Origin: an uncultured Eubacteriales bacterium
Lineage (GTDB): Bacteria > Bacillota_A > Clostridia > Oscillospirales > Oscillospiraceae
NCBI GenBank assembly: GCA_949742895.1
Contig: CATJRT010000254.1
Coordinates: 1 to 27,817 of the forward strand
Direction: 5' to 3'
Length of the DNA stretch: 27,817 bases
The translations under genes and the position numbers were made by a program. Positions 8,105 to 13,604 of this stretch are shown here, in pieces (within the stretch, counting starts at the first letter, position 1; every line of letters begins with the position of its first letter). Under the pieces are notes generated by a model, which was not told the origin of the DNA, made no database searches, and worked only from the letters and a program-made list of their open reading frames with translations.

Positions 8105-9268
8105 TCAAAGGGCAAGGCCCGCAGCGGCGTATTCCTCCATGAGCCGCTTGGCAGCGGCAAATTCCTCCGGCGTGTTGCAGTTCATCAACAGCTCCTCTGG
8201 GCCGGGGTAATCGAAGCGCCGCCAGCGCACCCTCCGCTTCAGAGCCTGGACGGAGCGCTCCCCTGCGTCCAGCATGGCGGCGATATCCCCGGCGGAGGTA
8301 CGGTCGTACACTCCTATCAGCGGCTCCTCCCGCTTCCCATGGCACAGGACGGTGACGCCGCCTGTGTGGCTCTGCCCCAGGTGGGACAGGGCTGCGGCGG
8401 GGATGAGGGGCGCGTCTACGCTCAACGCCAGACAGGCGTTGTTCCGGGCGGAGCGCAGGCAGGCGTGCAGCCCTCCCAGCGGCCCCTGGTCCCGGTATTC
8501 GTCGGGGACAGTCCGCGTACCAGGCAGGCTGGAGCAGCGCTCACCGGACAGCATAATGTCCTTGATGCCCAAGGCGTGCAGCTTGTCCACCTGCCGCTGA
8601 AGCAGGGTTCTGCCTCCCAGCCGCAGCTCCGCCTTGCTTTCCCCCATCCGCCGGGACGCGCCCCCCGCCAGCACGATGCCGGACAGGCGCTTCCGCTCCC
8701 ACCCCTGCCGGCGGATGGACAGTGCCCGCCGCGCTTCATCCAATAATGCGCCGGATATATCCAACTCCTTCGCCAAAACCTCCGCAATTTGCCCCTTGAC
8801 GGCGGTGTCCGCCGGAGCGTAGGCCAGCGCGGCGGCAGCCAGCCGCGCTCCGCAGAGCTCCAAGCCATCCGGGCCGTAACCCTCCAGGTCCAGGCCGGTT
8901 ATTTGGCCTGCCGTCCCGCCCCACAGGAAATTGCGCAGGTTTCCCTCCAATGGGAGCTGCCCGCACAGCGCAAAGCACCGGCGCAGCCATGCCACCAGGC
9001 TCTGCCAGGGGGCCGGGTCAAAACCCTCCCCCTCCTGCCGCTCCAGCTCGGCCAGCAGGGTGGGATAGCTCAGGTGCTCCAGCACCAGCACCCCCGGCTC
9101 TGTTCCCAGCACCGCCGGAAGGGGCAAACGGCCTGCCAGCGCGGCATACAGCTCCCGTTCCCGCCGCCAGTCCTCTGCGTCCGCAAAGTGCTTTTCCACG
9201 GCAGCGCGGCCCTGCCGCAGCACAGGGTAGACCTGGTTGCGGCGGCTGTAAAACGGCGTCTGGTTCAT
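8105..9268 (-). CDS. mobA: Fusion of a degenerate kinase-like domain with MobA (molybdenum cofactor guanylyltransferase)
   Basis: The 387-residue product has two parts. Residues about 195-387 are MobA-like: 'LAGGASRRMGESKAELRLGG' is the GTP-binding loop, followed by 'DQGPLGGLHA', 'LSVDAPLI' and 'EEPLIGVYD'. MobA transfers GMP from GTP to Mo-molybdopterin, making the bis-MGD cofactor used by DMSO-reductase-family enzymes. Residues 1-190 resemble an aminoglycoside-phosphotransferase or lipopolysaccharide-kinase fold: 'VEKHFADAEDWRRERELYAA', then 'GNLRNFLWGG' and 'ITGLDLEGYG'. Where such kinases have HGDxNxRNFL, this reads PLEGNLRNFL, so the catalytic Asp is missing and the domain is probably a pseudokinase. 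The ATG overlaps the preceding stop as ATGA, implying translational coupling. A Mo-enzyme operon just upstream is the obvious client. Confidence 0.85.
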   Translation of the reverse strand: MNQTPFYSRRNQVYPVLRQGRAAVEKHFADAEDWRRERELYAALAGRLPLPAVLGTEPGVLVLEHLSYPTLLAELERQEGEGFDPAPWQSLVAWLRRCFALCGQLPLEGNLRNFLWGGTAGQITGLDLEGYGPDGLELCGARLAAAALAYAPADTAVKGQIAEVLAKELDISGALLDEARRALSIRRQGWERKRLSGIVLAGGASRRMGESKAELRLGGRTLLQRQVDKLHALGIKDIMLSGERCSSLPGTRTVPDEYRDQGPLGGLHACLRSARNNACLALSVDAPLIPAAALSHLGQSHTGGVTVLCHGKREEPLIGVYDRTSAGDIAAMLDAGERSVQALKRRVRWRRFDYPGPEELLMNCNTPEEFAAAKRLMEEYAAAGLAL

Positions 9269-9717
9269 GAAGCGGTGAGTACGGCCACGTTGGCCACGTT
9301 GCGCTTGCTGTTTTCGTCGCCAAACACCACCAGCTGCGCCCCGCCCCGCTCCTGGAGCATCAGGTACACCTTGTCCGGCTGGGCGACCTCCTCCGCCGTC
9401 ACCACGGCGCTGTACGAATCTTCGGCGGTGACGGTAACTTTTCCGAAGTCCGTCACGCCCAGCTCCTCCAGCACGGCGGACAGCAGCGCACCCTCCCCGT
9501 CCACAGCCAGCTCCTCCCCCTTCCCGTTGCGGACGGTCCCGTGGATGGAGTGCAGCTCCAGCCTGGTCAGATATGCCTCCGACGCTCCGCCGTCCCACTC
9601 CACCCGGATCGTCCCTGCTGTTACCTGGGTTCGGCTGGAAAGGTGGAGTGCGGCGGCGATGGCGGTGAGCGCCGCCAGCACCAAGAGCACGATCACGATA
9701 AGCCTATCCTTTCTCAT
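9265..9717 (-). CDS. Membrane-anchored protein with sulfite-oxidase-like (molybdopterin-binding) fold, cofactor ligand absent
   Basis: The 150-residue product starts with a charged MRKDR and one hydrophobic helix (residues 6-25), followed by a soluble domain outside the membrane. Its pattern, 'GALLSAVLEELGVTDFGKVT', 'DSYSAVVTAEEV', then 'QLVVFGDENSKRNVANVAVL', resembles the central part of the oxidoreductase molybdopterin-binding family (sulfite oxidase fold). The protein contains no cysteine, so it cannot provide the usual Mo ligand and may bind another ligand or act as a structural partner. Its start overlaps the upstream membrane-protein gene by 14 nt and its stop overlaps mobA, so it belongs to that operon. 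I do not recognise a named gene; the family link is tentative. Confidence 0.6.
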   Translation of the reverse strand: MRKDRLIVIVLLVLAALTAIAAALHLSSRTQVTAGTIRVEWDGGASEAYLTRLELHSIHGTVRNGKGEELAVDGEGALLSAVLEELGVTDFGKVTVTAEDSYSAVVTAEEVAQPDKVYLMLQERGGAQLVVFGDENSKRNVANVAVLTAS

Positions 9718-10288
9718 GCGCTGGTCCCTCCCGTTGCGTATGTTTTTTCTCTCCCAGCCCCCGGCCAAGCACCGGGTCCAGCCGCCGGACGAGCTCCGCT
9801 CCCGCCAGCCCGAACACCGCCCCGGACAGGGCGGACACACACAAGTAGAGCAGCAGAACGGCGCCGCGCAGCTGGAACACGATGAGGTTTGCGGTCATGG
9901 CCGCGCAGGGGGCGGCTATGGCGTTGGACAGCACGATGCAGTCCCGCCGGGGCAGCGGGGTGCGCCGCAATGCGGCCAGGATCACGTCCATGGCCAGCCC
10001 CGGTACGATGTAGCCGACGGGGGACAGCGCCCCCATGCTGCCAACCATGCCGAAGGCCAGGGCCAGGGCGCTCTGCACCGCTCCCATGGCCGCGGCGCAG
10101 CCGAAGCGATCCACCACCGCGGCGGCGATCGCCAGGAACATCAGAGACAGGCTGGTGCCGATTCCGCCGGGTATGTGCAGCGCGTCGGTGATGAGGTTGG
10201 CGGCGGGGGCGATCAGGCGCTTGGAGAACAGCCCCAGGTCGCAGCACAGGGCCAAAAATATGAGGGTGCGCAGCCGGTTTGGTTTCAT
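9704..10288 (-). CDS. Polytopic membrane protein, ECF transporter S-component-like
   Basis: With the ATG at 10288 (GGGGG ribosome site 7 nt upstream) the product has 194 residues and about five to six hydrophobic segments. The stretches 'FSKRLIAPAANLITDALHIP' and 'GGIGTSLSLMFLAIAAAVVD', followed by 'GYIVPGLAMDVILAALRR', resemble substrate-binding S-components of energy-coupling factor importers. No ATPase or EcfT is nearby, consistent with group II systems that share a common ECF module encoded elsewhere. First gene of a three-gene overlapping set with the molybdopterin-fold protein and mobA, so a cofactor-related substrate is tempting but unproven. A Gx-transporter-type membrane protein is an alternative. 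A longer in-frame start (10348) lies inside a leader hairpin and is unlikely. Confidence 0.65.
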   Translation of the reverse strand: MKPNRLRTLIFLALCCDLGLFSKRLIAPAANLITDALHIPGGIGTSLSLMFLAIAAAVVDRFGCAAAMGAVQSALALAFGMVGSMGALSPVGYIVPGLAMDVILAALRRTPLPRRDCIVLSNAIAAPCAAMTANLIVFQLRGAVLLLYLCVSALSGAVFGLAGAELVRRLDPVLGRGLGEKKHTQREGPAHEKG

Positions 10289-10321
10289 ACAAGACCCCCT
10301 TGCTAAACTGGCGCATGAAAA

Positions 10322-10353
10322 GAGGCGTACCCCGAGCAGACAGGGCACGCCTC
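10322..10353 (-). terminator. Possible attenuator hairpin before the ECF-like gene
   Basis: An 11-bp stem including one G-U pair and a 10-nt loop is followed on the minus strand by CTCTTTTC. It lies 34 nt upstream of the start codon at 10288. The T-run is short, so termination may be partial or conditional. Confidence 0.45.
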
Positions 10354-10461
10354 AACCGCACACATCTCAAAAGCGGATGCGCACCGGAATCATGCCTTCT
10401 TCTCAAATACGGAAAGCGGGGCCGTTTCCAGACCTACTCGGCGGCGGGATGTCCCGCTGCG

Positions 10462-10498
10462 GCCCCGGCGTCATAGGCTTCCCCTTAGACGCCGGGGC
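10462..10498 (-). terminator. Hairpin after the molybdoenzyme operon
   Basis: GCCCCGGCGTC at 10462-10472 pairs perfectly with GACGCCGGGGC at 10488-10498 around a 15-nt loop, 34 nt past the AsrB-like stop. No T-tract follows on the minus strand, so it may protect a 3' end or be part of the downstream leader rather than terminate. Confidence 0.4.
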
Positions 10499-10532
10499 TT
10501 GAAAGCAGATGAACTTGTAAAAAATGTGTTTC

Positions 10533-11327
10533 TCAGTCGAACAGCCCTTTGGCCTTTGTGTAGTTGAACACCGGCCCTTCCAGGCACACATAGGTCTCGT
10601 TGATCTTGCAGTGGCCGCACTTGCCCACAGCGCAGGACATCTTCCGCTCAAAAGACACCCAGATTTTATCCTCTTCCGCCCCGTTTTTCACACATTCCAG
10701 CGCCGCGAAGCGCATCATCACCGGCGGGCCCACAATGGCGATATTATAGTCCGCAAACTCTCTGAAGGGGACCTTGGGGATATGGGCGGTGACCATCCCC
10801 GTCTCGAAGCCGGGGGCGGAGGAAGCGTCCAAGGTGTAGATGGTGTGGAATTTCTCCTGAGCGTGGAACTTCTCCAGCTCCTCGGTGAACAGCACGCAGT
10901 CGATATCTTTGAACCCTGCGATGAGCCAGAGGCTTTCGATCTCCTCCGGATGCCGGCAGAAATGGTTCAGCATGGTTTTCACTGGGGCCATGCCCGTGCC
11001 GCCGCAGATGACCACCAGGTCTTTGCCCTTGAACTGCTCGATGGGGAAGGGCTTGCCGTAGGGCCCCCGCATGAACAGCATATCCCCGCTCTGGAGGCCG
11101 AACACCCCCTGGGTGAGCCGCCCCACCTTGCGGATGGTGAACTCCACGTAGCCCTCTCCCTTGCCGCTGACGGAGATGGGGGCCTCCCCCACCTTGGGGA
11201 TGGATAGCTGGAAGAACTGGCCGTGCCGGGTCTCGCCGTGATATTCCACCCGGAAGGTGTACTCGGCCTTCGTCTCCTTCAACACGCTGAGGATCTTGTG
11301 GGGCTCGGGCAGCATGATGTTCTCCAT
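10533..11327 (-). CDS. AsrB-like FAD/NAD(P)-binding [2Fe-2S] electron-transfer subunit
   Basis: The 264-residue product has the layout of anaerobic sulfite reductase subunit B and related ferredoxin-NADP-reductase-type proteins. A flavin-binding beta-barrel (residues about 10-98) contains 'GDMLFMRGPYGKPFP'. A nucleotide-binding domain contains 'LVVICGGTGMAP' (104-115) and 'IAIVGPPVMMRF' (197-208). A C-terminal cluster site has Cys232, Cys237, Cys240 and Cys248 within 'SCAVGKCGHCKINETYVC'. It should accept hydride from NAD(P)H and pass electrons to the Fe-S subunits. The ATG at 11327 is 1 nt after the stop of the AsrA-like fusion. No siroheme-containing AsrC follows, so sulfite is unlikely to be the direct substrate; the partner is more likely the molybdopterin enzyme of this operon. 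Confidence 0.88.
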   Translation of the reverse strand: MENIMLPEPHKILSVLKETKAEYTFRVEYHGETRHGQFFQLSIPKVGEAPISVSGKGEGYVEFTIRKVGRLTQGVFGLQSGDMLFMRGPYGKPFPIEQFKGKDLVVICGGTGMAPVKTMLNHFCRHPEEIESLWLIAGFKDIDCVLFTEELEKFHAQEKFHTIYTLDASSAPGFETGMVTAHIPKVPFREFADYNIAIVGPPVMMRFAALECVKNGAEEDKIWVSFERKMSCAVGKCGHCKINETYVCLEGPVFNYTKAKGLFD

Positions 11328-11328
11328 G

Positions 11329-12978
11329 TCAGTTGTCCCCCTTTCCCGCTTCCAGCGCGTCCGTCAGGCCGTTCACCGCATCCAGATAGTCGATGTCCTT
11401 GGGGCAGCGGTCGATGCACCGCCCGCAGCCCACGCACATATGCGCCCCGCCAAAGCGCTCTTTGAAGTCGTACATTTTGTGGAGCACCTTGAAGCGCATA
11501 TTGGCCCCCTGGGTCTTGCGGGCCATGCCCCCTCCGGCGGTCTGGGTGAAGTCCCGAAGCATACAGCCCGACCACACCCGGCGGCGTTCGCCGTCAGGAC
11601 TGGTCTCATTGTAGATGACGTCCACCGTGTCGAAGCAGGAACAGGTGGGGCAAACCGTATTGCACCCGCCGCAGGCGATGCAGTCCTCGTCGAACTGCTT
11701 CCAGTAATCCAGCCCACACACCTGGCCCAGCTCCTCCCGGCCTTCGATGCGGGGCAGACGGGCGGAGCGGCGGTTCTCTTGCACGAATTCGGGGGTAAAA
11801 GCAATGGGCACCTCGTCCTGGAAGTAGGGCAGCAGTTCCTCGTCACAAATCTCCATCAGCGCGCAGATGTCGTCGATGCGCACAGCGGCAGCGTAGTCCC
11901 ACGCCTCGTTGGTGCCCATGGACGCGCAGAAGCAGTTGTCGAAGCCCTCCCGGCACTCCAACAGCACCGGCTTCACCGTTTCCCTCATACGGGCGTAATA
12001 CAGGTCGGGTTGGCCGTTGTGGAGGAAGATATCGTCCAGCCGCCGGATGGCGTTGAGGTCGCAGGGGCGGACGAACAGCAGGATATCTCTGCCGTCGTCC
12101 AGCTCCTTTTCCGCGCAGCTCTCGCCGTTGAAGTAGAACATGGTCTGGGAGATGGGGTAAAACACCTCTTTGGCAGAGAAGTGAGACTTTTCTTTGTATT
12201 CGATATCAGCCAGCGTGTCGATCTCGCCATAGCGGATGAGGTCGCCGCCTCCGGGGCCCCGGCCGGGGAAGCGCTTGGGAGCGAAGATACGGTATTTCGC
12301 CTTGAGCCGGGTAAAGATGGGGTCTATCCGGTCCGCCCGAACGGAAAAGCTCCGGGCCTGCCGTATTTCGCCGGACATGAGGGCGGACTGGTAATCCCCC
12401 TCCAGCGACAGGAAAGCGGCGGTGATGCGGCCCACGGCCTTGTAGAAGTCTACCCGGGCGCACTTCTCGATGTCGGCCACAAAGGCGGGCACCCAGTTCA
12501 ACAGGTGGGAATTGAGGAAGTCTGACTGCTCTTCCGCCGTGCTGTTTTCGATGAGCCACGCTATGAATTCCAGCTCCAGGGCCAGATGGTCCTCGTGGAG
12601 GCCGTCAGCGCTCCCGTCCCTGCCCAGGCCCTTTTCGGCATACCGGCGGGACACGTCCTCCCAAGCGTCTTGCATGAAGATACGCTTTGGGCTGGTGTAG
12701 ACCGACTCGCAGGGGATGGCAGCGGAGCCGTCCGCCGAGCCGGCGGCCAGGAACACAGTGGCGTAGTCCACTGCCAGCTCCTCCAGGGCGTTTTCACCGC
12801 AGTGGTCCAGGTAATCTTTCAGCAGGGTATAGCCCGCTGCCAGACCGCCCTCCGCCTGGGGCAGGGCCAGCGCTTTCAATTTGTCCAGCAGCGTCCCGTC
12901 CACCTCGGCGCGGTAGAGTCGGGAGAGCAGGCGGTAAAACCGGGCCCGGCTCCGGTCATTGGTTTTGGAGATCATCAT
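11329..12978 (-). CDS. Fusion of a TorD-type chaperone with an AsrA-like 4Fe-4S electron-transfer protein
   Basis: The 549-residue product joins two known modules. Residues 1-195 are all-helical and match the TorD/DmsD molybdoenzyme chaperones, with 'CESVYTSPKR' (90-99) and 'HEDHLALELEFIAWL' (128-142). These chaperones normally bind the apo-catalytic subunit until its cofactor is inserted. Residues from about 215 are AsrA-like: 'EKSHFSAKEVFYPISQTMFY', 'LFVRPCDLNAIRRLDDIF', then two ferredoxin sites, Cys433/436/439 plus Cys443/446, and Cys515/518/521/525. This part would relay electrons between the AsrB-like flavoprotein and the Mo enzyme. The start overlaps the upstream stop as ATGA. The chaperone module strongly ties the electron-transfer arm to the molybdoenzyme. 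Confidence 0.87.
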   Translation of the reverse strand: MMISKTNDRSRARFYRLLSRLYRAEVDGTLLDKLKALALPQAEGGLAAGYTLLKDYLDHCGENALEELAVDYATVFLAAGSADGSAAIPCESVYTSPKRIFMQDAWEDVSRRYAEKGLGRDGSADGLHEDHLALELEFIAWLIENSTAEEQSDFLNSHLLNWVPAFVADIEKCARVDFYKAVGRITAAFLSLEGDYQSALMSGEIRQARSFSVRADRIDPIFTRLKAKYRIFAPKRFPGRGPGGGDLIRYGEIDTLADIEYKEKSHFSAKEVFYPISQTMFYFNGESCAEKELDDGRDILLFVRPCDLNAIRRLDDIFLHNGQPDLYYARMRETVKPVLLECREGFDNCFCASMGTNEAWDYAAAVRIDDICALMEICDEELLPYFQDEVPIAFTPEFVQENRRSARLPRIEGREELGQVCGLDYWKQFDEDCIACGGCNTVCPTCSCFDTVDVIYNETSPDGERRRVWSGCMLRDFTQTAGGGMARKTQGANMRFKVLHKMYDFKERFGGAHMCVGCGRCIDRCPKDIDYLDAVNGLTDALEAGKGDN

Positions 12979-13604
12979 AGCTTGCGGCCTCCTTTCCGGT
13001 GGGCGCTGTGTTCCACGCAGTCCTGGGGCAGCACGTCCACCCAGTCATCATGGCGCAGGATGTAGCGGACGGTGGGACCGTTGCCGAAGTCCCGCAGGGC
13101 GTGGATGTGGGCGGGAGCGACCTCCGCCAGGAGCCTGGACACCTCGCTGTCCGGGTCGCCTAAATCGCCGTAGTGCAGGGCGGAGCTGGAGCAGTTGCGC
13201 ACGCAGGCGGGAATGTCCCCCGCCTCCCGGACCTGGGCGCACAGGGTACACTTGTCCGCCACCCGCAGTTCCTTGTTGGAGTGGATCATGTCGTAGGGGC
13301 AGGCTCTCTTACAGCTTCCGCAGCCGATGCACATGGCCTGGTCCACCCGGATCACGCCGTCCGCCCCGTCCTTATAGCACGCTCCGGTGGGGCACACCTG
13401 GACGCAGGACGGATTTTCGCACTGCTGGCACATGGCGGGCAGGAAATACATCTGGAGATTAGGGTAAGTACCGTTGGGGCCAATGGTACACACCTTGGTG
13501 CGGCCCTCGCCCAGGGCCACGGCGTTCTCCAGCTTGCAGGCCACTTGGCAGCCCTTGCAGCCGATGCAGCGGTCCAGGTCCACCACAAATGTCATCTGTC
13601 TCAT
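12975..13604 (-). CDS. Four-cluster ferredoxin subunit of a molybdopterin oxidoreductase (DmsB/PsrB/HydN type)
   Basis: The 209-residue protein carries sixteen cysteines placed as four [4Fe-4S] sites: Cys13/16/19/23, Cys59/62/67/71, Cys92/95/98/102 and Cys119/122/134/138. This is the classic beta subunit of DMSO-reductase-family enzymes and forms an electron wire next to the catalytic subunit. It begins MRQMTFVVDLDRCIGCKGC, with no export signal, so the complex is cytoplasmic. The start overlaps the catalytic subunit stop (ATGA), and its own stop overlaps the next gene. The usual membrane-anchor gamma subunit is absent; the AsrA/AsrB-like genes stand in its place. Confidence 0.93.
   Translation of the reverse strand: MRQMTFVVDLDRCIGCKGCQVACKLENAVALGEGRTKVCTIGPNGTYPNLQMYFLPAMCQQCENPSCVQVCPTGACYKDGADGVIRVDQAMCIGCGSCKRACPYDMIHSNKELRVADKCTLCAQVREAGDIPACVRNCSSSALHYGDLGDPDSEVSRLLAEVAPAHIHALRDFGNGPTVRYILRHDDWVDVLPQDCVEHSAHRKGGRKL

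Larger units (their letters stand above)
10289..10532 (-). promoter_or_regulatory. Structured 244-nt leader or intercistronic region with four hairpins
   Basis: Between the AsrB-like gene and the ECF-like gene, the minus strand can form four successive hairpins. H1 is 10498-10462 (11-bp perfect stem GCCCCGGCGTC). H2 is 10457-10444 (GCGGGA/TCCCGC). H3 is 10429-10411 (GGAAACGG against CCGCTTTCC with a bulge). H4 is 10353-10322 (GAGGCGTGCCC against GGGTACGCCTC) followed by TTTTC, 34 nt before the start codon. H1 could end the upstream operon and H4 could be an attenuator. The position before a MobA operon makes a molybdenum-cofactor-responsive RNA a reasonable hypothesis, but I could not match a riboswitch consensus by eye. 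Confidence 0.4.

Noticed and set aside
9265..9717. NusG domain II protein of a flavin-based extracellular electron transfer locus
   Set aside because: The small anchored protein lacks the conserved Cys-Pro-Asp-type motif of that family and there is no FMN-transferase nearby; the molybdopterin-fold pattern fits better.
8789..10306. 505-codon plus-strand frame across the mobA and membrane-protein genes
   Set aside because: Low-complexity translation spanning three real overlapping minus-strand genes; no start signal.
10533..12978. Anaerobic sulfite reductase operon (asrABC)
   Set aside because: AsrA-like and AsrB-like genes are present but no siroheme AsrC follows, and the AsrA-like gene is fused to a molybdoenzyme chaperone and coupled to a MopB operon.
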